From: Planctomycetota bacterium
Lineage (GTDB): Bacteria > Planctomycetota > MHYJ01 > WSZJ01
NCBI GenBank assembly: GCA_009773755.1
Contig: WSZJ01000021.1
Span: 4,399-66,794 of the forward strand
Direction: 5' to 3'
Length of the DNA stretch: 62,396 bases
A program made the position numbers and the translations under genes. Under the pieces are notes generated by a model. It worked only from the letters and a program-made list of their open reading frames with translations, was not told the origin of the DNA and did no database searches. Of the stretch, positions 8,554 through 17,354 are shown one piece after another. Each line of letters starts with the position of its first letter. Position 1 is the first letter of the stretch.

Positions 8554-9411
8554 TTAAGTCGTTGTTTCCGGCCCCTTCTCCGCCTCAGGCGCTCCCGGAG
8601 GCTCCCCGTTTTTTCCCGGCGTCTTCGCCACGTTGTACCGCTTCGTCTCCCCGCTCTTCTCCGTCATGGGCCCCGCAACTTCGCCGTGCACGAACTGGTG
8701 GACGACGACGTCCTGCGTCTCGTCGAGATCCTGCGGCGTCCCGGTGAAATAGATGCGGCCGTCGAAGAGCAGCCCGATCCGGTCCCCGATTCGCCGCGCG
8801 CTCGCCATGTCGTGCGTCACGACGACCTGAGTCACCTTCAATTTCTTCTTCATGTTCATGATCAGCTCGTCGATCGCCGCCGTCCCGATCGGGTCGAGGC
8901 CGCTCGTCGGCTCGTCGTACAGCACGAGCTCCGGGTTGCGCGCGATCGCGCGCGCCAGCCCGACCCGCTTGCGCATGCCCCCCGACAGTTCGCTCGGCAT
9001 CTTCTGCTCAACCTTGTCCAGGTCCACCAGGTCCAGCTTCTGCCGCACGGTCTTCAGGATTTCGTCTTCCGACATCTTCTCCAGCTCGCGCAGCGGAAGA
9101 GCCACGTTCTCCTGGACGTTCATGGAGGCCAGGAGAGCGCCGCCCTGGAAGAGGTAGCCGATGCGCCTGCGCACGGACTCGGCATCGCGGCGCCGCGCGC
9201 TTCCCATTTCGATGCCGAACACGTTGCACTTGCCCGCATCCGGGGACAGCAAGCCGACGATGTGCTTGAGCGTGACGGACTTGCCGCTTCCCGAGCGGCC
9301 GATGATGACGAAGGTCTCCCCTTTGCGGACCTGGAGATTGAGGCGGTTGAGGATCTGCTTGCCGCCGAGGTTTTTGCACAGGTCGACGATGTCGATGACG
9401 TGCTCGGGCAT
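8554..9411 (-). CDS. mlaF: MlaF-type ABC transporter ATP-binding protein
   Basis: 285 residues. Walker A GRSGSGKS at 38-45, signature LSGGMRKRVGLARA and Walker B VLYDEPTSGLDP are all intact. The partner permease mlaE ends one base into this start (TGATG), so the two are translationally coupled. With MlaE and MlaD it would energise phospholipid movement between the membranes. The C-terminal 40 residues are Pro/Gly/Glu-rich and probably disordered. The start is MPEHVIDIVDLCKNLGG; the much longer upstream open frame overlaps mlaE and is not real. Confidence 0.9.
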   Translation of the reverse strand: MPEHVIDIVDLCKNLGGKQILNRLNLQVRKGETFVIIGRSGSGKSVTLKHIVGLLSPDAGKCNVFGIEMGSARRRDAESVRRRIGYLFQGGALLASMNVQENVALPLRELEKMSEDEILKTVRQKLDLVDLDKVEQKMPSELSGGMRKRVGLARAIARNPELVLYDEPTSGLDPIGTAAIDELIMNMKKKLKVTQVVVTHDMASARRIGDRIGLLFDGRIYFTGTPQDLDETQDVVVHQFVHGEVAGPMTEKSGETKRYNVAKTPGKNGEPPGAPEAEKGPETTT

Positions 9412-10175
9412 CACTGGTAGACCGCCCAGGTCAGGATGTAATCGAAGACCAGGATGAACACGAATGAAATAACGACCGTCCTCATCGTGGCGTTGCCGAC
9501 TCCCTCGGCGCCGCCGCGCGCCCGCATTCCCTGCGAGCACCCGACGCCCGAGATCAGGATTCCGAAAACGACCGCCTTGAGCAGGCCCGAATAGATGTCC
9601 TTCAACTCCAGCGTGTCCATTGTGTGCTTGATGTAGGTCGTGTACGACAGCCCCAGGATGCGGTCGCCGACAAACGCTCCGCCGAAGATGCCGATCACGT
9701 CGGCGAAAAGGGTGAGAAGGGGTGAAACGAGGGCCAGGGCAAAGACGCGCGGGAGGGCGAGGAAATAGACCGGGTTGATCGACATGACCTCGAGCGCATC
9801 GATCTCCTCGGAAACCGACATCGTGCCGACCTCGGCCGCCATGGTCGATCCGACAAGCCCAGCCAGGATGAAACCGGTCATGACGGGGCCCATTTCGCGA
9901 ACCATGGCGGCGGGGACGACGATCGCGATCAGCTCTTCCTGTCCCCACTTCTGAAGCGTGTTCCCCGACTGGAGGGCGAGCACCATGCCGCTGAACATGC
10001 CGACAATCAGCGAGACGAGGAGTCCGCCGAACGCGCAGCTCGCCATCTGCGCGACCGTTTCGTTTCGCTTGCGCCAGAGCCAGGGCAGCCAGCTCGCGGT
10101 GCGCATGAGCAGTATGAGCGCGTGCCCCGCGCCCTCGACGCTGGCGACCATCCGTAACGCGGTGCGCATGATCAT
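9411..10175 (-). CDS. mlaE: MlaE-type ABC transporter permease
   Basis: 254 residues with five to six hydrophobic segments. Conserved MlaE stretches are visible: LREMGPVMTGFILAG-like text (here VREMGPVMTGFILAGLVGST), AAEVGTMSVSEEIDALEVMS, and a C-terminus beginning GATMRTVV-like (GNATMRTVVISFVF). The ATG overlaps the nadD stop (ATGA) and the stop overlaps mlaF, giving a tight nadD-mlaE-mlaF unit. The protein forms the inner-membrane channel of the lipid transporter with MlaF and MlaD. Confidence 0.9.
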   Translation of the reverse strand: MIMRTALRMVASVEGAGHALILLMRTASWLPWLWRKRNETVAQMASCAFGGLLVSLIVGMFSGMVLALQSGNTLQKWGQEELIAIVVPAAMVREMGPVMTGFILAGLVGSTMAAEVGTMSVSEEIDALEVMSINPVYFLALPRVFALALVSPLLTLFADVIGIFGGAFVGDRILGLSYTTYIKHTMDTLELKDIYSGLLKAVVFGILISGVGCSQGMRARGGAEGVGNATMRTVVISFVFILVFDYILTWAVYQ

Positions 10176-10792
10176 CGCGGCCTCCCGCGATACAGGCCGC
10201 GCCGGGCGATCACCTGTCGCGCGCCCTCAGGGACGAGGTAGCGGACCGAACGCCCTGCCGCGAGCTTCGCACGGATTTCAGTCGCAGAAACACCGACCCG
10301 AACCGGCACCTGCTCCGGCCGCCCGCCGCCCGGCATCAGCCGGCCGAGGCTTCGAAGCGCGCCGGTCGCGGTTCCGGCGCGAGAAGCGACGATCGGGCGG
10401 GCGAGCCGCAGGATTCCGCGCGGGTCGTGCCAGCCCGGAAGGTCGCGCGCCGCGTCTTCTCCGATGACGAGGAAAAGGCGCGCGCCGCGCGGGAGCGATT
10501 CGTGGAAATGCCGGAGCGTGTCGACCGTGAACGACTTGCCGCGGCGCTTCAGCTCCACGTCGCTCACCCCGAACCGCGGATTTCCCGCGATCGCGCGGCG
10601 GACCATTTCCAGCCGAGCCGACGCGGAGGCAAGACCGGTCGCCTTCTTGTGCGGCGGCTCGCCGGCGGGGACAAAAATCACACGATCGAGACCGAGCCGG
10701 TCGGCCGCTTCCTCGGCGACCAGGAGGTGGCCGACGTGGATCGGGTTGAACGATCCGCCGAAGATGGCGATCCGGGGTGCTCGGGTGGGCAT
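10172..10792 (-). CDS. nadD: Nicotinate-nucleotide adenylyltransferase
   Basis: 206 residues. NadD joins ATP and nicotinate mononucleotide to make deamido-NAD. The nucleotidyltransferase motif GGSFNPIHVGH is at 12-22 and the C-terminal SATEIRAKL corresponds to the ISSTxIR motif. The start MPTRAPRIAIFGGSFNP was chosen over one 15 codons upstream, which adds unconserved residues. It is first in the nadD-mlaE-mlaF unit and divergent from the amidohydrolase gene at 10861. Confidence 0.92.
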   Translation of the reverse strand: MPTRAPRIAIFGGSFNPIHVGHLLVAEEAADRLGLDRVIFVPAGEPPHKKATGLASASARLEMVRRAIAGNPRFGVSDVELKRRGKSFTVDTLRHFHESLPRGARLFLVIGEDAARDLPGWHDPRGILRLARPIVASRAGTATGALRSLGRLMPGGGRPEQVPVRVGVSATEIRAKLAAGRSVRYLVPEGARQVIARRGLYRGRPR

Positions 10793-10860
10793 GCGAGGCG
10801 AGGTTGAGACGATAGGTGTAAGATGTTGAACGCGCAAGTCGAGCGGTTCATCGACACCTC

Positions 10861-12195
10861 ATGGCACTCCTCATCAAGAACGCCCTGCTCGTCACCATGG
10901 ACGCCAGCCGTCGCGTCCAGCGCGGCGACCTTCTCGTCGAGGGCACGCGCTTGCATCGCGTCGGGACGATCGGCCGCAACGACATGCTCGGCCTGTCGAA
11001 GCTGTCCGTCATCGACGGCACCGGCCTGTGGGCGATTCCCGGTCTCGTGCAGGCCCACGTGCACCTGTGCCAGACGCTCTTCCGCAACCAGGCCGAGGAC
11101 CTCGAGCTCCTCGACTGGCTCCGGCGCCGGATCTGGCCGTTTGAAGCGGCGCACGACGAGGAGTCGATGGAGACTTCTGCGCGGCTCGGGATCGCCGAGC
11201 TGTTCAGCGGCGGCACGACGACCGTGCTCGACATGGGGAGCGTGCGCCACACCGAGGTTCTCTTCGAGGTCGCCCGCGCGACCGGCCTTCGATACATCGG
11301 CGGCAAGGCGATGATGGACGATCCGGGCACGTTCCCCGGCCTGCGCGAGCTGACCGCCGATTCCCTCGCGGAGAGCGACGCGCTCGCCAAATCCTGGGAC
11401 GGAGCGGAAGATGGCCGGCTGCACTACGCCTACGCGCCGCGATTCGCGCTGTCGTGCACCGACAAGCTGCTGCGGGAAGTGGGGGAGCGCGTGGCGTCGG
11501 GCGCGCGACTGCACACGCACGCGAGCGAAAACAGAACCGAGTGCGAAACGGTGAAGAACTCCCGGGGCGCCACGAACATTGCGTACCTGCGTCAGACCGG
11601 ACTTTGCACGAAGCGCTCCGTGTTCGCCCACTGCGTCTGGCCTGCCGAAGGCGAGCTGGAGGCCCTGGCCGAATCGTCGACCGCGGTCGCCCACTGCCCC
11701 TCGAGCAACCTCAAGCTCGGAAGCGGAATTGCGCCGGTCCCGGACCTGATTTCGCGCGGCATCCGCGTCGGTCTCGGCGCCGACGGCGCGCCGTGCAACA
11801 ACCGGCTCGACGTGTTCGAGGAGATGAGGCTCGCGGCGCTGCTTCCGCGACCTCGCTACGGCCCGGTCTCGCTTCCCGCCGAGCGTGTGTTCGAAATGGC
11901 GACGATCGGGGGAGCGGAGGCGCTCGGGCTGGAGAAAGAGATAGGATCGCTCGAAGAAGGAAAGCAGGCCGACGTCGCGCTGATCGATCCGGGAGGCGTT
12001 CACGCGCTTCCGCACGCTCCCGATGTCTACTCGACGCTGGTGTTCGCGCTGCGAGCCGCCGACGTGAGGCATGTGGTGGTCGCCGGAAGGCCCGTGCTCC
12101 AGGACGGGGAACTCGTCGGGCTGAGCGTCGAAGCGCTTCGCAGACGTGCGGTGGAGCAGTGGGAATGCGTGAAGTCGCGGGCGGGGATTGTGTGA
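10861..12195 (+). CDS. Amidohydrolase, 5'-deoxyadenosine/SAH deaminase type
   Basis: 444 residues of the amidohydrolase superfamily. Metal ligands are visible: HVH at 66-68, HTHASENRTE, VFAHCVW and GLGADGAPCNN. The segment HVHLCQTLFRNQAEDLELLD matches the subgroup that deaminates 5'-deoxyadenosine, S-adenosylhomocysteine or methylthioadenosine, rather than the triazine hydrolases. The exact substrate cannot be read from sequence. The C-terminus returns to the beta-sandwich (QADVALIDPG...VVAGRPVLQDGELV). Divergent from nadD; followed by a 200-base regulatory-looking gap. Confidence 0.8.
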   Translation: MALLIKNALLVTMDASRRVQRGDLLVEGTRLHRVGTIGRNDMLGLSKLSVIDGTGLWAIPGLVQAHVHLCQTLFRNQAEDLELLDWLRRRIWPFEAAHDEESMETSARLGIAELFSGGTTTVLDMGSVRHTEVLFEVARATGLRYIGGKAMMDDPGTFPGLRELTADSLAESDALAKSWDGAEDGRLHYAYAPRFALSCTDKLLREVGERVASGARLHTHASENRTECETVKNSRGATNIAYLRQTGLCTKRSVFAHCVWPAEGELEALAESSTAVAHCPSSNLKLGSGIAPVPDLISRGIRVGLGADGAPCNNRLDVFEEMRLAALLPRPRYGPVSLPAERVFEMATIGGAEALGLEKEIGSLEEGKQADVALIDPGGVHALPHAPDVYSTLVFALRAADVRHVVVAGRPVLQDGELVGLSVEALRRRAVEQWECVKSRAGIV

Positions 12196-12220
12196 AGCGG
12201 CCTGAGCAATTGGACGCGGT

Positions 12221-12238
12221 TGTAAGCCAGCTCTTACA
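12221..12238. promoter_or_regulatory. TGTAAG-N6-CTTACA palindrome
   Basis: A perfect 6-bp inverted repeat with a six-base spacer, lying in the 204-base gap upstream of the Sec thioredoxin genes. The gap is more AT-rich than its surroundings and also holds TTGTAACATGTTGTA. It is shaped like an operator. No regulator is assigned and no clear -35/-10 pair is identified. Confidence 0.3.
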
Positions 12239-12399
12239 GAATCCTGATGGAATTAGTGCTGAATCGCCGTTGTAACATGTTGTACTGATGTGAGTTAGGA
12301 CTACTGAACACCGCTGGAATACGGCATGCCCATTGCGCGTATTGTTTACCAACCAGAACTCCACCTTTCTTCCATCTCGAATCCTCTCGGAGCAGCTCA

Positions 12400-13275
12400 A
12401 TGAGACTCGCGATCGCCCCAGCCCTTCTCCTCGCCGCATCCGTCGCCCTCGCCGGCGACCGCGACAAGAAGGAAAAGCCCGGAACCATTCCGCCCGACTT
12501 CATTCACTGGGCGCACTCGTGGGAAGAGGCGAAAGCCGAGGCCAAGGAACGCAACGTCCCCATTCACGTCGCTTTTCATAAGGATGGCTGAGGCCCCTGC
12601 ACTTCGATGGACGTCTCCGTCTATCCCAACAAAGACATGATCGCCGCCTCCAAGACGTGCGTGAACATCTTCTGCAACGACGAGACCGAGCACGAACCAA
12701 AGAAAAAGTACGGCAACGAGGAATGGTGCTCCGCCAATTACGGCCAGGTCTGCGACGAGCACGTCAAGAACCACCGGGAGACCAGCAGCCTTTTCTTCAA
12801 GGACTCGATCCCGAACCCGACGTCGATCCTCTGCATGCCCGACGGCACCGAAATCAAACGCAAGGTCGGAGGCATGGCGGGCAAGGAACTCGTGGATCTG
12901 ATGAAGGAAGCGACCGCAAAGGTCGGCCCGGGACTCGGCCAGGACGAGTACCTCTTCGGCAAAGGCAGGCTCAAGGCCTGCGAGGATGCCGTCAAGGCCG
13001 GCAAGACGAAGGACGCGATCGAGGCGCTCAACGCCGGCAACAAGACGATCGGGAAGAACCCGGCCGCCAAGACCGTCGTCGACCAGATCAAGGCGAAGCT
13101 CGAGGAGTTCAACAAGGCCGGCATGGAGATCGTCGAGAAGGCGAAGGAAGATGTCGCCGCCGGCAAAGTGGAAGAGGCGAAGAAGACCCTGCTCGAAGTT
13201 TCCAGGAACTACAAGACGCTCGAGTGCGCAAAGGCCGCAGACAAGGAAATCGCGGCGCTTCCCAAAACTAAATAG
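12400..13275 (+). CDS. Secreted thioredoxin-fold selenoprotein (UGA read as Sec), copy 1
   Basis: 291 residues if the TGA at 12589-12591 is read as Sec64. A signal peptide (1-18) and linker lead to a thioredoxin-like core with WEEAKAEAKERNVPIHVAFH, then the active site DG-U-G-P-C-T, so Sec replaces the first Cys of CGPC. Beyond it the frame runs on through VYPNKDMIAASKTCVNIFC, a cis-Pro-like NPTSILCMPDG and a helical C-terminal tail of about 110 residues. A stem-loop follows the UGA. The tandem copy has UGA at the identical residue. Likely a periplasmic thiol/disulfide or peroxide-handling protein. A pseudogene is unlikely, since both halves are intact in both copies. Confidence 0.88.
12606..12625 (+). 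promoter_or_regulatory. Candidate bacterial SECIS hairpin, Sec thioredoxin 1
   Basis: Eight-base-pair stem (12606-12613 with 12618-12625, one G-U pair) and a four-base loop UCUC, starting 14 nt after the UGA. The same stem recurs in copy 2, where the loop-closing pair changes from G-C to A-U, so pairing is kept. Confidence 0.65.
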
Positions 13276-13339
13276 CCCTCCGCCCCGCGCGGAAGGTCCA
13301 CGAATTCAACCCATCCCTGTGAACCATCGGAGAATTTTC

Positions 13340-14215
13340 ATGAAGTCAACGCTCGTCACCGTCCTCTTCCTCGCCGCAGCGGCTTCGGCCGTTCAAGCCG
13401 GTGACAAGAAGGACAAGCCGGCCCAGATCCCGGCCGATTACATGCACTTCGCCCACTCCTGGGAGGCCGCCAAGGCCGAAGCCAAGGAGCGCAACGTCCC
13501 CATCCAGATCAGCTTCCACAAGGATGGCTGAGGCGGCTGCACTGTGATGGACAGTACTGTCTATCCCAACAAAGACGTGATCGTGGCATCCAAGACCGCC
13601 GTGAACGTGTTCTGCCATGGCGAAGCCAAGCACGAGGCCAAGAAGAAGTACGGCACCGAGGAGTGGTGCGAGCACGTGTACGGCCTGACCTGCGAAGAGC
13701 ACAACGCGATCAAGGACGAGACCTCCCACTTGTTCTTCAAGGGCTCCATTTCCTGCCCGACGACGATCCTCTGCATGCCGGACGGCACCGAGATCAAGCG
13801 CAAGGTCGGCTCGATGCCGAACAAGGAACTCATCGAGATGATCAAGGAGGCGGCCACCAAGGTCGGCCCCGGCCTCGGCCAGGACGAATACCTGTTCGGC
13901 AAGGGCAAGCTCAAGGCCAGCGAGGACGCCCTCAAAGCAGGGAAGACGAAGGACGCCATCGACGCGCTCAACGCCGGCAACAAGACGATCGGCAAGAACC
14001 CGGCCGCCAAGGCCGTGGTCGACCAGATCAAGGCGGAGCTCGAGAAGCTGAACAAGGCCGGTCTGGACCTCATCGCCAAGGCGAAGGAAGACGTCGCCGC
14101 CGGCAAGGTGGACGAGGGCAAGAAGGCGCTCCTCGAGGTGTCGAAGAACTACAAGACGCTCGAGTGCGCGAAGGAAGCGGACAAGGAAATCGCCGCGCTG
14201 CCGAAAGCCAAGTAA
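13340..14215 (+). CDS. Secreted thioredoxin-fold selenoprotein (UGA read as Sec), copy 2
   Basis: 291 residues with TGA at 13529-13531 read as Sec64. It is a close tandem paralogue of the preceding gene: signal peptide ending near AVQAGDKK, core WEAAKAEAKERNVPIQISFH, active site DG-U-G-G-C-T, and the same helical tail ending NYKTLECAKEADKEIAALPK. The active-site spacing residue differs (UGGC against UGPC). The 64-base intergenic gap argues for one transcript. A strong terminator follows at 14233. The matched length and UGA position in two diverged copies are hard to explain by sequencing error. Confidence 0.88.
13546..13565 (+). promoter_or_regulatory. Candidate bacterial SECIS hairpin, Sec thioredoxin 2
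   Basis: Eight-base-pair stem (13546-13553 with 13558-13565) closed by a GUAC loop, 14 nt after the UGA. It matches the position and size of the hairpin in copy 1, with one compensated base pair. Confidence 0.65.
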
Positions 14216-14232
14216 CGAGTCCTGAAACGAAG

Positions 14233-14266
14233 CGACCCCCGGCGACGAGCCGGGGGTCGTTTGTTT
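14233..14266 (+). terminator. Rho-independent terminator
   Basis: Perfect 11-bp stem (14233-14243 with 14249-14259), loop GACGA, followed by TTTGTTTT. It lies 18 bases after the stop of the second Sec thioredoxin gene. Confidence 0.9.
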
Positions 14267-14332
14267 TGGATTCGTCTGAGATCACTCGGCGGCGATACGA
14301 TGGAAGCGCGTGCCGAGCAGCGAAGGAATCCC

Positions 14333-14836
14333 ATGAATCGCTCCAACGGACTGTCCGCGAGGCTCTACTTCCTCCGGGCCACTTCCGCGGGCTCCGTGCT
14401 CGGACTTGATCTCGAGAATGAGACTTCGAGCAACCTGTGGGTCCCGCCGCCCGACCTGATGAAGCTGGAAGTGAAAGATGCAGAAACGGGCGTGCGTGGC
14501 GAGTGGTTCACAGACCGCTTGTCGTGCTTCCCTGCAACGGGATTTGTGCTGGCCGCCCGCGCCACGCTTCGAACGGAGCTAGAGATTGCGTTCGTGGAAA
14601 GCCCGAGCGGCACGGAAACCGGCTGGTCTCAGCCATGGCGTCTCGAGTGCACCGGGAAAGCCTTCCACGCGCGGCTCCGCCTGGGCCAGGGAGCCGGGTA
14701 TGCGCATCCCGAATCGCTGCACGAGTTTTCGGGCGTTGTCGAGGATGCCCGCAGCGCCGGCGCCGAGCCGTGGTTTGGCGAAGTTCTCTCGAACACTGTC
14801 GCCTTCGGCATGGTCCCCGGAGTTAGCTTAGGCTGA
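14333..14836 (+). CDS. Hypothetical protein
   Basis: 167 residues with no recognised family. The text is protein-like, mostly beta (LYFLRATSAGSVLGLDLENE, LWVPPPDLMKLEVKDAE), with no signal peptide or membrane span. ATG at 14333 has an AAGGA ribosome site; starts at 14300 or 14261 are possible. The 3' end overlaps the end of the convergent gene at 14823 by 14 bases. Confidence 0.5.
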   Translation: MNRSNGLSARLYFLRATSAGSVLGLDLENETSSNLWVPPPDLMKLEVKDAETGVRGEWFTDRLSCFPATGFVLAARATLRTELEIAFVESPSGTETGWSQPWRLECTGKAFHARLRLGQGAGYAHPESLHEFSGVVEDARSAGAEPWFGEVLSNTVAFGMVPGVSLG

Positions 14837-15431
14837 TTCTTGACTCTGACGTCAGCGGCGCAAGCGCTTCCGCCAATTCCTTCTCGCGCGCCTGCTTGGT
14901 CTTCTTCCAGGCTTCGAAATCAAGCTCGAGCTTCTTCTCGACTCCCGCCAGCGCCACGATGTCCGCTTCCAGCTTCGAGCGAGTGGCGGCGAACTCTTTC
15001 TTGGACTGTGCGAGGCGGTTGACGAGGAAGCGCTCGTAGGAATCCAGGGCCTGGTCCTTTCGGACGGCGTCCGCGACGACTTCTTCGGAGGGGACTCCGG
15101 CGGTGGCGAGCTCGGCGAGAAGGGCTTTCTGGCGGTTCTGGGGGGACATGTCCTTGTAAAGCGGCTTCGCGGCGAGCTCGCGGAATTTCTCGACGGTCAT
15201 GCCGCGATCCGGCGGTTTGATTTTCGCGGCGGCGTAAACGTCTTCGGGGGTGGCCTGAAAACCCTTGGGGCCGGCGATGACGTCGGTCGGCGCGCCGCAC
15301 AGTTCCTTGATCGACACGACCTTGGTCGTGGTGATCAGGATTTCCGCCGGGGGCTTCTGGCCGGGGGTGACGTTGGAAGCGGTGGCGACGTAGAGGCCGG
15401 TCTTTTCGAGGAGCTTGTAGATGAGGGACAT
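14823..15431 (-). CDS. Hypothetical coiled-coil protein at the end of the PspA/ABC cluster
   Basis: 202 residues starting MSLIYKLLEKTGLYVATA. The N-terminal part contains an LITTTKVVSIKELCGAP segment. The C-terminal 90 residues form a long charged helix with heptads (FLVNRLAQSKKEFAATRSKL, then DIVALAGVEKKLELDFEAWK). No signal peptide. It is the last same-strand gene of the cluster reaching back to pspA at 24451, next to the AAA ATPase gene, so a role with that ATPase or PspA is plausible. No family recognised. Confidence 0.6.
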   Translation of the reverse strand: MSLIYKLLEKTGLYVATASNVTPGQKPPAEILITTTKVVSIKELCGAPTDVIAGPKGFQATPEDVYAAAKIKPPDRGMTVEKFRELAAKPLYKDMSPQNRQKALLAELATAGVPSEEVVADAVRKDQALDSYERFLVNRLAQSKKEFAATRSKLEADIVALAGVEKKLELDFEAWKKTKQAREKELAEALAPLTSESRISLS

Positions 15432-15461
15432 GGTTGCGCCTTTGACTGAGAAAAACGGCAG

Positions 15462-15592
15462 GGGGGAGGGAAGGGCTGGGAGCGGGATTGGGGGGGATCG
15501 GGATGGGGATGGGGATAGGGCAGCGAAGCACTCTCCTGCGCTTGCATCCCCATCCCTATCCCAATCCCGATCCCTCCCCATCCCTATCCCGT
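15462..15592. repeat. GGGATx/ATCCCx hexamer repeats forming a hairpin
   Basis: The left arm (15462-15520) is made of GGGAT/GGGGAT units and the right arm (15545-15592) of ATCCCT, ATCCCA and ATCCCG units of period six. The two are largely complementary. It lies directly behind the stop of the AAA ATPase gene at 15615. Confidence 0.8.
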
Positions 15593-15614
15593 CGTTCCCG
15601 ATCCCCTGCCGTCG

Positions 15615-17348
15615 TCATTCCACCGACATCCTCAACGCCGCAAGTCGTGCTTCAATCTGCTCCGGCTCCATCTTCCTGTACTTCTCCGGCAGGAACTTGT
15701 CGTCGGTGCATTCCTTCACCGCGATCAGGTCCATGTACTCCATCTTTCTGAGGTGCGCGGACGGCCGGAATCCTCCCAGCTCGTCCTTGATCATCGCCGG
15801 GAGTCCCTTTTTCTTTTCGTCTTCGCCCGCCAGCTGCCAGCGCCGGTTCACCCGCACCAGCAGCGATTCGAATTCGTTTCCGCCGATCTCTCCCATGTCC
15901 TTCGGCACGGGCGGGACCTCTTCGGGCTTGATCGGCATCTTCAGCTTGCGGCACATGATCTTGAAGAGCGCGTTGCGCTGGTCGTCGGTCTGGGGCGGGA
16001 AGAGCGGGATGTGCACGTCGAGACGTCCGGTCCGCTTCAGGTCGACTTCCAGCAGGTCCGGCCGGCTGGTCGCGAAGACCCAGAGAATCTTGCCGCGGTT
16101 GCGCGTGTCGCTCATTTCCTTCGCGAGCATCGAGTAGACGCGCCCGCTCACGCCGCCGTCGTTCGAATCGTTCTCGCGCTTCCCCGCGGCCTGATCGGCC
16201 TCGTCGACGAAGACCATCACCTGCCCGAGCGCGTGCAGGATGTTGAAGATCTTCTCGAGATTTCCCTCGGTCGACCCCTGCCATTTGTCGCGGAAATTCT
16301 TGAGCACGACGCACGGGATGCCGATCTCGCCGGCCCAGCAGAACGTCAGCCACGTCTTGCCCGTCCCGATGCGGCCGTTCATCAGGTACCCCATCGGGAT
16401 CGAATCGAGCTTCCCGAGCCGCAGCAGCCGCGCGTCCTCCCGCAGCCACTTCCTCGCCTCGTCGTGCCCGGCGACGTCGTCGAGCGAGTTCGTGACCTCG
16501 ATGAAGTCGAGAAGGCCGTAGCACTCCTTTTCGATCATCTCCTTCTTCTTCTTGATCAGGAACGGCGGGTCGATCCGCACTCCGTTTCGCACCGCCTCCG
16601 TCAGCATGTTCTGAACGTTGACCCGCGTCATCCCGATCAGCTTCTGGGACAGCGCTTCTATCGGCACGTCGCACATCTTCTCGAAGTCGGCGAGGCTCGA
16701 CTTGAGCGCTCCCAGGTACTGCGTGATCTCGGCCTCGGACGGAAGCGGGATCGTGATCTTCGCGCTGTGGGGAGACTGCGAGACCTGCTGGTTCATGTCG
16801 GCGAGGTTTTCGGCGACGAGCACGGTGCAGACGTGCGACCCCTGGATTTCAGGGTCCGCCGCCCATTCCATGATCCGGATCAGCGGTTCCGCGAGCGAGT
16901 TGGAGATCTGCAGCACTTCGCCGCGCGGCACGACGAACTGGGCCCAGTCGAGGATGACGGCGACGCGCTGCTTGCTCATCACGACGTGCACGTACCGGTC
17001 GATCAGCTCCAGGGCCGCGCGCGGGTCGCGCGGAATCATGCCGGGATTGGAGCCGAAGGACGTCTGGCTCCAGGTGTCCAGCCCCTTGAGCGTCGTCAGG
17101 AAACTCTCCATCCCCTTCACAGGCCGGATCCCCGCGCCGCGGTTGTAAGTCAGCACCACGTCGTAGTTCGCGAACATCGTGTCGACGAGGAACGGTTTCA
17201 GCCCTCCGAACCGGAGTTTGCCCTCTTCCTCAATAGGCACGAGGTCGTTGACGTTCCCGTGCAGCACGAACTGCGACACGGTGCCGCCCTTGAAGATGCG
17301 GCGCATTTCCTCCGCCCATCCGGGAATCCTGGTAGCGCGTTCAGCCAT
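15615..17348 (-). CDS. AAA family ATPase of the PspA/ABC cluster
   Basis: 577 residues. The N-terminal half (about 1-290) looks like a degenerate ATPase-type domain without a Walker A. The second half has Walker A GRIGTGKT near 330, Walker B VMVFVDEAD, a sensor-1-like ILWVFATSRPDLL and an arginine-rich KRTGRLDVHI. The fold is classical AAA+, as in membrane-associated remodelling ATPases. No protease or transmembrane segment is fused. The gene is flanked by hairpin repeats on both sides. Its place between two coiled-coil proteins and the ABC/PspA genes suggests an energy-dependent role in envelope maintenance (inference). Confidence 0.8.
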   Translation of the reverse strand: MAERATRIPGWAEEMRRIFKGGTVSQFVLHGNVNDLVPIEEEGKLRFGGLKPFLVDTMFANYDVVLTYNRGAGIRPVKGMESFLTTLKGLDTWSQTSFGSNPGMIPRDPRAALELIDRYVHVVMSKQRVAVILDWAQFVVPRGEVLQISNSLAEPLIRIMEWAADPEIQGSHVCTVLVAENLADMNQQVSQSPHSAKITIPLPSEAEITQYLGALKSSLADFEKMCDVPIEALSQKLIGMTRVNVQNMLTEAVRNGVRIDPPFLIKKKKEMIEKECYGLLDFIEVTNSLDDVAGHDEARKWLREDARLLRLGKLDSIPMGYLMNGRIGTGKTWLTFCWAGEIGIPCVVLKNFRDKWQGSTEGNLEKIFNILHALGQVMVFVDEADQAAGKRENDSNDGGVSGRVYSMLAKEMSDTRNRGKILWVFATSRPDLLEVDLKRTGRLDVHIPLFPPQTDDQRNALFKIMCRKLKMPIKPEEVPPVPKDMGEIGGNEFESLLVRVNRRWQLAGEDEKKKGLPAMIKDELGGFRPSAHLRKMEYMDLIAVKECTDDKFLPEKYRKMEPEQIEARLAALRMSVE

Positions 17349-17354
17349 CGGGCA

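Noticed and set aside
10678..12072. Long minus-strand open frame over the amidohydrolase gene
   Set aside because: GC-rich coding DNA opens the opposite strand. The product is low-complexity Arg/Ala/Val text with no motif, while the plus strand encodes a complete amidohydrolase.
12589..12591. UGA as sequencing error or a pseudogene
   Set aside because: The tandem copy has UGA at the same codon, both sides are intact, and UGA replaces a redox Cys. Three further genes show the same pattern.
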